From the NCBI GenBank assembly GCA_902789725.1, contig CADAPC010000033.1, positions 1-53,569 on the forward strand: 53,569 bases of DNA. Reading direction: 5' to 3'. The position numbers and the translations under genes are program-made. Under the pieces are notes generated by a model, which saw only the letters and a program-made list of their open reading frames with translations, searched no databases and was not told the DNA's origin. How positions within the stretch are numbered: position 1 is the stretch's first letter; the number at the start of each line of letters is the position of its first letter. The DNA comes from an uncultured Bacteroidales bacterium (GTDB lineage Bacteria; Bacteroidota; Bacteroidia; Bacteroidales; Bacteroidaceae). This document shows, piece after piece, positions 15,917-25,900 of this stretch.

Positions 15917-18900
15917 ATGATTAAACATTACAATTATTTTTTGGCAGCGGCACTCACCGCCGCCACCTCGCTGACAGCCACATCACAAACCCTGCAAGGC
16001 ATCATCAGCGATGCACAAACGGGCGAAAGCATCATTGGTGCCACCGTGAAATATGGTGACGGGAAAGGCGTCATCACCAACCAAGAGGGACATTTCACCC
16101 TCAACGTGAAGACATTGCCTGTGAAACTCAACATCACCTACACAGGCTACCGCCCACAAACCATCACTGTATATGACGAAGAAGAGGACATCATCGTGAA
16201 ACTCACAGAACGCAGAAACTACCTCAACGACGTGGTTGTGGTAGGTTATGGCACACAGAGCCGCACCCAGTTGACAGGTTCTGTGGTGACAGTTAAGGCC
16301 GACGTGTTTGAGAACAGCACCTCCAGCACCCTCGACGGAGCGTTGAGCGGACAAGTGGCTGGACTCCATGTCACCGCAGCCAGTGGACAGCCTGGAGCAG
16401 AGAGCAGCATTCGCATACGTGGCGGCAACTCGGTCAATGCCAGCAACGAGCCGTTGTATGTGGTAGATGGATTCATCTACTACAAAGATGCCTCTTCCAG
16501 TGGAACCAGTTTAGGAGCCATCGAGAGCCGTCTCAACCCATTGGCCACCATCAATCCCAACGACATTGAGAGCATTGAAGTGCTGAAGGACGTAAGTGCG
16601 ACAGCCATTTATGGTTCGCGAGGTGCCAACGGTGTCATCCTCATCACCACAAAAAAGGGAAAACTGGGTGAAAAGAAAGCCCATGTCTCCTATGGCTACA
16701 GTTTGGGATTAAGTAGTGTGGGCAAGCATCTCAACCTCCTGAATGCCTCTGAGTGGGCTTTGTTTCAGAAAACCTATTTCAGCAACAAAGGTGGCTACAC
16801 CGACGAGCAAATACATGCACTTGGGAAAGGCACCGATTGGCAGGATGCGGTGCTCCGTACAGCCGTACAACAAGCGCATGAACTCTCCGTGAATGGCAGC
16901 ACCGACAAAAGCCGCTATGCCTTCTCTGCCAATTACACCGACCAAGACGGCATTGTGCTCAACTCTGGATTTCAGCGTTACAATTTCCACACCAACGCAG
17001 AGTGGGAGTTGCAGAAAAACTTGAAGTTCGGCATCAACGCCACATACGGACGCAGCAAACAGAAGGGGTTGACCACCACAGAAGAAAAAGTATTTAATTC
17101 ATCGCCCTACTCCGCTGGCATCACCAACAGCTTTGTCTATGCACTGCTCATGCCTCCCGTCATCAGTGTCCATCAAGCCGATGGCTCTTACAACTTCACC
17201 AATCCTTACGAATATGCCTATTTCGCTATTGGCGACCATGCGGCCAATCCCGTTTATGACTTGAAAGAGAGCGTTGCAGAAAACGTGAACAATTACCTGC
17301 TCTCCAACGTGTGGGCAAGTTACAAACTCGGTGACTTCACCTTGAAAGCCACTGTAGGACTAAGCAGTGAGAAACTCACTCAAAACTATTTCTCTGGAGC
17401 CTACACCTCGTTAGGACTGGCAACTCAAGGCATTGGGGGAACGGGCAATAGACAAACAGACGTGTGGCAACAGGAATACACATTGTCTTATAAGAAGGAA
17501 CTCGACAAACATCAAATCGAAGCCTTGGCTGGCTATACGAAACAGACGAGCACTTCCACATACAGCTCCATCCGAACCAACCACTTCACCAACGAGACAT
17601 TGAAGCAATACAACCTTGGCGATGGAGCCAACATCTACACGCCACAGACAGGCATCAGCGAGAGCACCCTCAACAGCCTCATTGCACGGGTCAACTACAC
17701 CCTGCTCGACCGTTACAATGCTACCGCCACCTTCCGTGCTGACAAGTCCAGCCGATTTGCGAAGAATCACCGCTGGGGCTATTTCCCTTCACTCGGCCTC
17801 TCTTGGAATGTGGACAAAGAAAGGTTTCTGTCTGGCATACGACACCTCGACTACCTGAAAGTGCGCCTGACAGGTGGCTTAGTCGGTAATCAGGAAATAC
17901 CCGATTATGCATTTTCAACATCTTACAGCACTGGTTCCTATGGAGGTTCCTCCTCATACGCCAAAGCAAATACTGCCAACGATAACCTGAAGTGGGAAAC
18001 CACTGCCAGCTACAACCTCGGTGCCGATCTCGGCCTGTGGGGAGGAAGATTGAGCATAGTGCTCGACCTCTATTACAAGAAAACCTCCGACCTCCTGCTT
18101 GATGTGCCAATGGGCTTTGCAAATGGTGTGACCAGTCAACTGCAGAATGTAGGCAATGTGGAGAACAAGGGCTTTGAGCTGGCAGCGAACGGCATCCTGC
18201 TCAAGCGCCGCCACATTCAGTGGACAGCATCGGCCAACCTTGCCCACAACCACAACGAGATAACCAACATGGGCAAGACCAACAATGTCATCCAAGGGGC
18301 AGACAACCAACAGATACTTCGCAAAGGCGAGGCACTCGGCTCCTTCTACGGTTTGCGGTTCGCGGGCATTGTACAACAGGGAGAAGATGTCAGCCAACTG
18401 CCCACTGTAAACGGACTCACTCCCAAGGCGGGAGATGTCAAGTTTGACGATGCTAACCAAGATGGAAAAATTGACGGCAACGATCGAGTGGTTCTTGGCT
18501 CCATACAGCCCGACCTCACCTACGGATTCTCTTCTCAACTGCAAGTGTATGAGTGGGATTTCTCATTCACCTTCGCAGGTAGTCATGGTGGTAAGCTTTA
18601 CAACGCCCTTGGCAGACGGTTGGAACAAACAGGCGACTCTTACAACGTACTCTCCACTGTGAAAGGTGCATGGACTGCCGAGAATGGCGGAAACACCCTT
18701 CCCCTCGCCTCCACTTCACGGCCATTCTCCTACATCGACAGCCGTTACGTGCAGAGTGCATCCTACCTCAAACTCCGCAACGTCACCATTGGCTACCGCC
18801 CCCGACTGCCCAAGTCCTTTCCCATTTCTTTGCGCATCTACGCCACCGCCACCAACCTCTTCACCCTCACTCCCTACAAGGGATATGATCCCGAAGTCAG

Positions 18901-18970
18901 CGGCGGCACCGACAGTGGAGCATACCCCTCAGCACGCACTTTCACTTTTGGTGTGAGCATCACATTGTAG
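15917..18970 (+). CDS. SusC/RagA-type TonB-dependent outer membrane transporter
   Basis: A 1017-aa outer-membrane barrel. Order: signal peptide (1-23), carboxypeptidase-regulatory-like domain (LQGIISDAQTGESIIGATV, about 25-105), TonB box region with DVVVVGYGTQ near 110, plug domain (SIRIRGGNSVNASNEPLYVVDG; IEVLKDVSATAIYGSRGANGVILITTK), then the barrel ending with aromatic-rich FTFGVSITL. The substrate cannot be told. A calcium-like loop DDANQDGKIDGND lies near residue 845, as in many SusC proteins. Unusually, its SusD partner is not in the same tight unit: 140 nt with an operator and promoter separate them. Confidence 0.95.
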   Translation: MIKHYNYFLAAALTAATSLTATSQTLQGIISDAQTGESIIGATVKYGDGKGVITNQEGHFTLNVKTLPVKLNITYTGYRPQTITVYDEEEDIIVKLTERRNYLNDVVVVGYGTQSRTQLTGSVVTVKADVFENSTSSTLDGALSGQVAGLHVTAASGQPGAESSIRIRGGNSVNASNEPLYVVDGFIYYKDASSSGTSLGAIESRLNPLATINPNDIESIEVLKDVSATAIYGSRGANGVILITTKKGKLGEKKAHVSYGYSLGLSSVGKHLNLLNASEWALFQKTYFSNKGGYTDEQIHALGKGTDWQDAVLRTAVQQAHELSVNGSTDKSRYAFSANYTDQDGIVLNSGFQRYNFHTNAEWELQKNLKFGINATYGRSKQKGLTTTEEKVFNSSPYSAGITNSFVYALLMPPVISVHQADGSYNFTNPYEYAYFAIGDHAANPVYDLKESVAENVNNYLLSNVWASYKLGDFTLKATVGLSSEKLTQNYFSGAYTSLGLATQGIGGTGNRQTDVWQQEYTLSYKKELDKHQIEALAGYTKQTSTSTYSSIRTNHFTNETLKQYNLGDGANIYTPQTGISESTLNSLIARVNYTLLDRYNATATFRADKSSRFAKNHRWGYFPSLGLSWNVDKERFLSGIRHLDYLKVRLTGGLVGNQEIPDYAFSTSYSTGSYGGSSSYAKANTANDNLKWETTASYNLGADLGLWGGRLSIVLDLYYKKTSDLLLDVPMGFANGVTSQLQNVGNVENKGFELAANGILLKRRHIQWTASANLAHNHNEITNMGKTNNVIQGADNQQILRKGEALGSFYGLRFAGIVQQGEDVSQLPTVNGLTPKAGDVKFDDANQDGKIDGNDRVVLGSIQPDLTYGFSSQLQVYEWDFSFTFAGSHGGKLYNALGRRLEQTGDSYNVLSTVKGAWTAENGGNTLPLASTSRPFSYIDSRYVQSASYLKLRNVTIGYRPRLPKSFPISLRIYATATNLFTLTPYKGYDPEVSGGTDSGAYPSARTFTFGVSITL

Positions 18971-18973
18971 CCG

Positions 18974-18989
18974 TACCACAATAAGGGTA
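18974..18989. promoter_or_regulatory. Operator site 2, TACC-N8-GGTA inverted repeat
   Basis: TACCACAATAAGGGTA begins 3 nt after the SusC stop codon and ends exactly 45 nt before the -7 box at 19035. It is nearly the reverse complement of site 3. Confidence 0.72.
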
Positions 18990-19010
18990 GAAGAATACCA
19001 CACCATCGGG

Positions 19011-19042
19011 ATTTCGTACTTGGCGAAATGTCCGTACCTTTG
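19011..19042 (+). promoter_or_regulatory. Promoter 2, for SusD and lipoprotein
   Basis: TACCTTTG at 19035-19042, with a perfect inverted repeat ATTTCG-N7-CGAAAT (19011-19029) over the -33 region. The block GAAATGTCCGTACCTTTGCA is identical in promoter 3 at 33420-33439. A leader of about 65 nt follows. Confidence 0.75.
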
Positions 19043-19110
19043 CACCATATTTAGAAACAATTACAAACATCATCATTATATTAAGGTAAAAAAGAAAGGA
19101 GATCGCAAAC

Positions 19111-20760
19111 ATGAAAAAGAAATTTCTCTTCGCTGCTTTGGCAGCAACAAGCCTCTTGACAGGCTTCTCATCATGCTCATCAGACGATGACAACACCAGC
19201 AGCAATCAGGTGACTGACGAAAATGTAGTGGCAGACGATGCCAGCGCCCTCTCATTGGTGAATGGTGTCTATAGCCATTGGCAGCCACTCAGTTCGTCAT
19301 TCTCGTTCATCATCGAGCTGAACAGCAACAAACTCACCTCTTTTGAAGGTGAGGAAAATGAAGCAGGACCCGTGAACAGCCGCTTCGAACAGGAACCCAC
19401 CACGTGGTATCAAGTGAAGATTTTCAACCACCTGCTGCTCGGCATCACACAGGCAAACGAAGCCATCACCACCATCAGCAACTCGCTCAAAGCAGGCAAA
19501 GTGAGTCAGGCGGGCTACAATGCAGCAGTGGGCAAGGCAAAGTTCCTTCGCGGTTTGGCGTATCTGAAACTTGTGCAACTCTGGGGCGAAGTGCCTGTCT
19601 ATACAGAAGAGGGTGGCAGCACCACTGAACGTCAGAGCATTGACAAAGTTTTTGAACAGATTGTCAGCGACTTCACGGCTGCAGAATCACTTTTGAAGGA
19701 CTACGACGGCGACCCACGCATTCCTTCCAAACAGGCAGCACAGGGACTGTTGGCACGCACCTACCTCGTATGGGGCGACAAGCCGCTCTCGCAAGCCGAG
19801 GTGGCCGCCATCGCCAACACCCAGACAGACCCTGCTTTCAGCAAGGACGACGCCAAACTCCAGAAGGCCGTGGAGTATGCCGACAAGGTCATCAACAGCA
19901 AAAAACTCGCCCTCGACCCCGAATATAACAAGTTGTGGGGACGTGAGTATGAAAGCAACAAGCGCAGGACCAACGAGCACCTCTTCACCATTGCCCACGA
20001 TGGTGACAAGAATGACGCTCAGGGCAACCACCAGACACACTGCTCATGGACATTCCCCTTCCAGAATGGTGAGAACGGTGAGGGCTACAGCCAAAACCAC
20101 ACCGAGGTTTCGGACGATGATCTTTACGACGACTGGAAGGCCGAACAGCCCAACGACAAGCGCCTGGCAGAAACTTACCTCGTGGAGATAAAGAACCCAG
20201 AAACAGGCAAGACCCACCACTACTACTCACCCATTTACACTCCCATCAACGGCAAGGGCGTAGATCAGAGTTACGAAAATGCTGAAAACCTCGAAATTAC
20301 ACAAAACTCGGTTGACCGCATCGAAATCCGCTACGCAGAAGTGCTTCTCATCAAGGCTGAAGCCCTTGTGCAACTGGGCAAAAACAGCGAGGCTGCTGAG
20401 CCTTTCAACCAACTCCGCACCCGTGCCGGCATCGCCACGGTCAGCGCACCAACCTTCGACCAAATCAAGCGTGAATGGGACTATGAATTCACCTACGAGC
20501 AATTCTCCGTGCTGAACTCCTACCGCTGGAAAGATCTCATCTCGTCAGTGAAGAAGGTGTCCACCTACAAGCACTTCCCCAACGACTGGAAGACCAGCAC
20601 TGGCAACACCTATACGGCCGATCAGGAGGCTTACTTCACGAAGATTCACAACCACCTCGTGGCTAAGTACAACAATGTTCGTGGCAAGCACTACCGCCAG
20701 CCCATTCCAACGGGTCTGAAGGGTGAAGACCTCGGCATCAGCCAGAATCCCGGATACTAA
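19111..20760 (+). CDS. SusD/RagB-type outer membrane lipoprotein
   Basis: A 549-aa surface lipoprotein that would cap the SusC barrel and help bind substrate. The signal peptide ends in a lipobox (FSSCSSDDD) with Cys near residue 22. The TPR-like SusD fold shows AKFLRGLAYLKLVQLWGEVPVYT, KAEALVQLGKNSEAAEPFNQLRTRAG and the C-terminal REW..EF..E/RW.DL pattern (REWDYEFTYEQF, YRWKDLI). It is followed by a small lipoprotein gene. Because it has its own regulated promoter it may be made in excess of SusC. Confidence 0.95.
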   Translation: MKKKFLFAALAATSLLTGFSSCSSDDDNTSSNQVTDENVVADDASALSLVNGVYSHWQPLSSSFSFIIELNSNKLTSFEGEENEAGPVNSRFEQEPTTWYQVKIFNHLLLGITQANEAITTISNSLKAGKVSQAGYNAAVGKAKFLRGLAYLKLVQLWGEVPVYTEEGGSTTERQSIDKVFEQIVSDFTAAESLLKDYDGDPRIPSKQAAQGLLARTYLVWGDKPLSQAEVAAIANTQTDPAFSKDDAKLQKAVEYADKVINSKKLALDPEYNKLWGREYESNKRRTNEHLFTIAHDGDKNDAQGNHQTHCSWTFPFQNGENGEGYSQNHTEVSDDDLYDDWKAEQPNDKRLAETYLVEIKNPETGKTHHYYSPIYTPINGKGVDQSYENAENLEITQNSVDRIEIRYAEVLLIKAEALVQLGKNSEAAEPFNQLRTRAGIATVSAPTFDQIKREWDYEFTYEQFSVLNSYRWKDLISSVKKVSTYKHFPNDWKTSTGNTYTADQEAYFTKIHNHLVAKYNNVRGKHYRQPIPTGLKGEDLGISQNPGY

Positions 20761-20864
20761 GTCTGAATCTTAGTCATACTAAAGAGTATTCATCAACAAG
20801 GGGCTGGCATACAACAATGTACACCAGTCCCTCATGTATTCCAAACATAAAAACAAAAGATAAC

Positions 20865-21581
20865 ATGACACACAACAAAATCTATCTCCTCGCCACAGCA
20901 GCAATTCTCAGTGTGGCATCCATCTCTTGCAGCAAAGATGACGACGATTCCAAACAGGAAGATGTAAACACAAATGCTGGAAAAGCAGTGGCTATAGGCG
21001 GAACCGTAGGCGATATTGTCGATCTCGGTTTATCAGTCAAATGGGCTAACCAGAACTTGGGAGCATCTTCAGAAGAAGACTTCGGCAAGTACTTCGTCTT
21101 CGGCGAGACAGAGCCAAAGGCGAACTATACATGGGCAACATATAAATGGGGACAAGCCGATGCTCTGACCAAATATCAATTGTCTTCGATAGACAGTTCT
21201 GTCGGCAACGGCCTCCGCACTCTTGAACTCTCCGACGATGCTGCACGTGTGAACTGGGGCGGCAGGTGGCGCACTCCCACACAAAATGAGATTATAGAAC
21301 TGATTGAGAAAACCACATGGACATGGAAGAAGGTGAACGGTGTGAACGGACACGAAATAGTGGGACCAAACGGAAATAGCATTTTCATCCCTGCCGCTGG
21401 CTATCAAAACGGTACAGAGACCTATAGTGTTGGCACAAAAATCATCCTCCTCTCTTCAACTCTATTTGGCTGGACCACTTACGATGACATTGAATATGTT
21501 TCTATTGGAAGCGGTTTTGCCCCACAGTGGAGTTTGAATGACAGGCAATGGGGACGCTCAATTCGTCCTGTGTGGGAGTAA
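20865..21581 (+). CDS. Lipoprotein with FISUMP/DUF1566-like domain
   Basis: A 238-aa lipoprotein using ATG 20865 (MTHNKIYLLATAAILSVASISCSKDDDD, lipobox Cys near 22). An ATG 16 codons upstream would spoil the signal peptide. The body carries VDLGLSVKWANQNLGA, YFVFGETEP, WGGRWRTPTQNEIIEL, FIPAAGYQNG and RSIRPVW, the pattern of Fibrobacter-type major paralogous domains often found on Bacteroidetes surface proteins. It probably belongs to the SusD transcript. Its exact role is unknown. Confidence 0.8.
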   Translation: MTHNKIYLLATAAILSVASISCSKDDDDSKQEDVNTNAGKAVAIGGTVGDIVDLGLSVKWANQNLGASSEEDFGKYFVFGETEPKANYTWATYKWGQADALTKYQLSSIDSSVGNGLRTLELSDDAARVNWGGRWRTPTQNEIIELIEKTTWTWKKVNGVNGHEIVGPNGNSIFIPAAGYQNGTETYSVGTKIILLSSTLFGWTTYDDIEYVSIGSGFAPQWSLNDRQWGRSIRPVWE

Positions 21582-21594
21582 AGCCCCCTCCCGA

Positions 21595-21626
21595 CCTCCC
21601 CCCCAAAGGGGGAGGAGTCTTTTTTT
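21595..21626 (+). terminator. Terminator of the SusD operon
   Basis: A perfect 8-bp C/G stem, CCTCCCCC/GGGGGAGG, with loop CCAAA is followed by AGTC and a run of T. It lies 13 nt after the lipoprotein stop. Confidence 0.85.
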
Positions 21627-22169
21627 CTATAAGAAAGTACCTTGTTCTTTTTTGTCTCTTCATTACGGCAGCCATCGGGCTGTCGTTTTGTGGTGCTGTC
21701 GGTATTGGCCTGTTATCGGGAATCGGGGTCGTTGCTATCTTTCTCGGTGCATTGTTGGCGAGGGGAAGGGGACGCTTGTTGGCAAACTATCTTTGGGTTC
21801 TTCGGTAGCAGGACGGCCATGTCTGCCATCCTGCTTTGGTTGATGGTTGGGGGTGTATGGAGACGTTTTGAAGGAGGGTCTCATGATGGAAAGGCTGGCA
21901 TTGTTGCTACCAACGTAGCGGGTACATGGAACGGATGATAGAGGGGCTGAATGTCGGAGTTGGGCAGTCCCGAGGGAGGGCGGAACTTGCCATAGAAAGG
22001 GTTATTTCAAATGATGAACAGACTTCGGCTTCCCTTCTCTGCGGATGCGCCATCGCGAAGCGCTTGCACAGCAAGAACCAGTAAAAAGAACCTCCGAAAG
22101 AGAGTTCTCATCTACCGAACTGTTGTTCCATTCATCCCAATCTGCCATGAATCAATGACCGATTCGGGT
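21627..22169. other. Gene-poor spacer with decayed coding look
   Basis: Several short overlapping frames exist, one of them hydrophobic (about 21626-21808, with LFITAAIGLSFCGAVGIGLLSGIGV). None has a convincing start, and the longest begins inside the lipoprotein gene. A membrane-protein remnant is possible. I call no gene here. Confidence 0.35.
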
Positions 22170-22622
22170 TCACTCGAAGTCGCCGAATGACGGTTCGTAG
22201 ATGCCTCCGGTGCCGGTTGGCGCGACAGAGGCGTCGAACGTGGTCCAGTCGGTGGTGAAGATGCGGTGCAGCGCATCGCAATAGTATGACAACTGGACGT
22301 TCGCGCCGGCATTGTTCGAAGCCACGATGAGGGGGAACAGCCAGCCGCCATCCACTTGCTTGGGAGCGGTCACGCCACGCACTTCTCCGCCGACAGAGGC
22401 GCACATCAGGTCGTTCGCCGAGGCGTAGTTCTGCAGCCCGTCCGGCAACTGCACCTCAACCACCATGAGTTGTTCGTAGAGGTCATAGTTGGGCATCTGC
22501 CAGGTGGGGCGGGCATCCGAGCCTTCCGCCGTGACACGTTCCGTTTCCGTGTCGTCGCCCGACGAACATCCCCATGTCATGAGTCCCATCGCCATGCTCA
22601 GTAATAATAACTTTGTCTTCAT
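22170..22622 (-). CDS. Small lipoprotein of unknown function
   Basis: A 150-aa protein with signal peptide and lipobox (MGLMTWGCSSGDD, Cys near 19). The rest, LYEQLMVVEVQLPDGLQ, VDGGWLFPLIVASNN, IYEPSFGDFE, is acidic and matches no family I recognise. It lies 294 nt downstream of the giant gene on the same strand with no promoter seen between, so it may be co-transcribed and act with that protein at the surface. Confidence 0.7.
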   Translation of the reverse strand: MKTKLLLLSMAMGLMTWGCSSGDDTETERVTAEGSDARPTWQMPNYDLYEQLMVVEVQLPDGLQNYASANDLMCASVGGEVRGVTAPKQVDGGWLFPLIVASNNAGANVQLSYYCDALHRIFTTDWTTFDASVAPTGTGGIYEPSFGDFE

Positions 22623-22660
22623 ATTCTTGAAATCATTGAAGTTTCGTACGTTCCTTTACA

Positions 22661-22868
22661 CCACAGATTACACAGATTGTACAGATTGGCTACGCACTTG
22701 CTTGTAGCAAGTTGCCCTACGGGCGAGCTGAAGGGTCTTCGTATGCTTTGGTTATTACGCAGATTTTTTCAAAAATTCCACAGACAAAGCCTTGCGGGGC
22801 TTTTGAAGCAATCTGTGTAATTAATTCCTGAATCTTCAGTAAATCCGTGTAATCTGAGCAATCTGTGG
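22661..22868. repeat. Inverted-repeat element, arms of 18 bp
   Basis: CCACAGATTACACAGATT at 22661-22678 pairs with AATCTGAGCAATCTGTGG at 22851-22868 (16 of 18), with more copies of the ACAGATT word inside (22810-22822). An internal perfect hairpin ACTTGCT-TGT-AGCAAGT lies at about 22694-22710. It separates the giant gene and the small lipoprotein gene and may be a non-coding mobile or dispersed element. Confidence 0.55.
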
Positions 22869-22916
22869 TTCTATTTTACACTTGCGAAAGTTGAGTTGAA
22901 AATCAGTTGTTGTCTG

Positions 22917-25900
22917 TCACTTAATCATGAGAACCTTCCCGTTGTAGATGTACAGTCCGGCTTGCGTTGGTTTCTCAGGCAGCAGGATGCCCGAGATGGT
23001 GTACCACTTGCCGTCTTGTGGCATCGCGTCGAGTGAGACGAAGTTGATGAGGGTCGGTTCGTTGGGCGTTCCGATCACCTTGTTTGCCTCATAGCGTATG
23101 CCGCTTTGCGTCGTGACGACAGGCTCGCCGCCGCGTTCCATCACAAAGTGGATGGTCTCAGCGTTCTGGATGTCGGTGCCGATGTTCAGGTAGTAGATCT
23201 GCTCCTCGTCAGCCACCACTTCATCCATCCGCTCACTGCCGAGGTATGCCACCAGTTTGTCGCCTTCCTTCACTTCAACACCGCTGACGCTCGCCACGAT
23301 GTTCATGGTCGTGGCAGAGTTCACCGCCCTGCGAGGTGCCATGGCTACATTCTGGTAGCGGCTGTCGGTGTAATAACTCGGGTAGTAGAACGAGACGCTG
23401 TCGGCGGCGAGCCGTTTCAGCATATAGCCCTTGCCAGCCTCCATATACTTCAGGTCACCCTTCCAGATGATGCCGTTGGCAGTCATTGTTGCTACGGCGA
23501 ACGCATCCTGCGACTTCACCACGTCGCCCTCGCTCGCCTCGTCGGCATAGGCGTTCATGGCTTGTGCCAGCGGCAGGTTGATGTTTTGCGTGTAGCCCAA
23601 GCGGTTCCAGTCCTTGTGTACAGTCACAGGGAGGAAATCTGCATTGTATCCTTCAAGGTAGATGGTCTTGTCACTCATCGAATAGACCTGATACATCATG
23701 GTGGGGTTGATGTTGATGGGCAGGTCTTCGTCATCCCACTTATAGCCGTGTGGAGCGGTTTTGTCAGGATTGCAGGTGTATTGCTCCGTGGCGGTGCCGT
23801 TGACCGTCATGATTTTATCGCCTGCTTCCCAGATGGTGGAACTGTTCAGGAAATCTCCCACAGTGGTGCTTTTATCCGGTATCACGTTGAAACTTACCCA
23901 ATTCCATCCCTTTTTCAGTTTGATTGTCTGCATATCATAGAACTCATTGACCAAGACGACAGGGTTGCTGGCGCTGCCCACGATGGCATTCTTCTTAAAG
24001 GTGAACAGTGCATTTTCTGATTCCTTCAGCGTGTGGATGTTTCCTGTCGATGCGTCGAAGAACTTGAAGTGTAGCGGCTCCTCGTCATTCCCGTAGATGG
24101 TCAGGTAGGCAAGTGCCTCGTTGGCATTGGCTGTATTGTCAGCATCGATGTGTGCCACTCCCAGTGTCTCGAGGTTCTCGTTGAACACACCCACGATGTC
24201 CTCCGGAGAGTCAGCCACCACACCGTCAACCTTCACTCGCACCACCATCATCATGGTCTGGCTGTTCTGCTTCCGTTTGTTATCGACGACCCACTCAGGC
24301 TCATCGCCGCGCACGTTCAGGGTCAACGACAGCGGCTCCGACATGTTATTGCCGCCAATCAAGTCAATCTGTTCGTTGTACGTACCTATATTAATATAAG
24401 GAGAAACCGTGAAGGTGATGGTCTGTTCGCTCAGCGAGTTGATGACGCCGCTGGTTTGCGAAGCGGTGATCCATACGGGCAAGTTCTTCAGTTCGTAACT
24501 CTGTCGTTCGCCGCTCAGGTTATAGATGGTTGCCTCAAAGGTCACGCCCTCACCGTAGGTCAGGTTCTTGTTGAATTGAGTCACACTCCATCTCAGCGGA
24601 TTGCGATAGACATAGACGTTCATCGTGATGGGGCTTGCCATCAAGTTGCCCTGCAAGTCGGGCACTTCCTTCACAGTGAGATAGACATTGGTCTTCTCGG
24701 TGTAGGGAGGTTCCTTGATGTTCACGAGCAGTTGGTTGTCGTTGGCAACGTAACTGAAATTCAGGTTCTCCAACTGCGTGTTGCTCGCCATCGGTGCATA
24801 GATGTTGCGGTCCACGAAGGCGGGGTTGATGCTGCTGATGAGTGTGTCGCGGCGTTCCACGGTGTTTCCCTGGTTGTCCTTGTAGCGTTTAAGGCTGATG
24901 CCTGTAGGCTCCAGACGCATGGTGTTGTCGTCCTGCCGCACCGAACGTCCGAAGTCCAGGTAAGCCATGAGCGAACTTTCCGTGCCCATCGGGGTGTGGT
25001 AGGCGAACTCGTTGAGGAGTTTCACGGGCAGCACGCTCTCGAACATGCTCACCTCGTCGATGTTGCCGGTCATCACGTCGGTCGGCGTGTTCTTGTCCAT
25101 GTAGGTGGCACCCAGTGCGATGTGGTCGCCCGAGATGCCTGCCAGGTTGTCGGCTGCAAAGACATCGACCAGGTTCTTGTCAACATAGATGCTTGCCACG
25201 TTGCGTGAGCGCGACACCGTCAGGATGAAGTGATGCCACTCGCCGTTGTTGACTAAGGCGTTGGTATTCTTCTGCCAACCTGCTGAGCGCACATAGAGGG
25301 CGGAGTTTGCAATGCCGATATTGATTTGGTCGGCAGCTCCCTCGTCGGTGGCAGGACCATTGGAGAAGAGGGTGGCATTATTGTCCGTGGTGCGGAACCA
25401 GAACATCAGCGTGTAGTCGTGCAGTTTGGAGCGAATGAACTTGTCAGGCTTCAGGCGCATGCCCTGCTTGCCGTCCAGTTTCATGGAGATGCCCGCAGGG
25501 CGTTTCCATGTGGTGCCCGACAGGATAAGGTCGCTGCTGCCAGAGGCGCGGTCATAACTTACCATACCTGTTCCCTCGTTCAGCCGGTAGTAGTCCACGA
25601 GCCCGCTCTCGTAGCCCGTCAACTGTTTCTTGCCATATTCATCAAGTTCAGACGATGTCATGGCGCGGTTCCACAGACGGAATTCCAGCATGTCGCCCTT
25701 GTACATCAGGTTTTCGTCTGAGAAATTGATGCCCAGATACAGGTAGCCGCTGTTCTCGTACTTGCCTGTCAGTTCCTTGCTGCCTATCTTGTTGTTGCCG
25801 TCGAAGAACGTGACCGTCATGTCCGTGCCGCTTTGGTCGAGCACGTATGCCACTTCATGCAACAGGTTGTTGAAACTGACGATGCTGTCCGACACAGCGG

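Noticed and set aside
21548..21808. Small hydrophobic ORF after the SusD-unit lipoprotein
   Set aside because: It starts inside the lipoprotein gene, passes through a terminator hairpin and lacks a promoter. Kept only as a note under the spacer.
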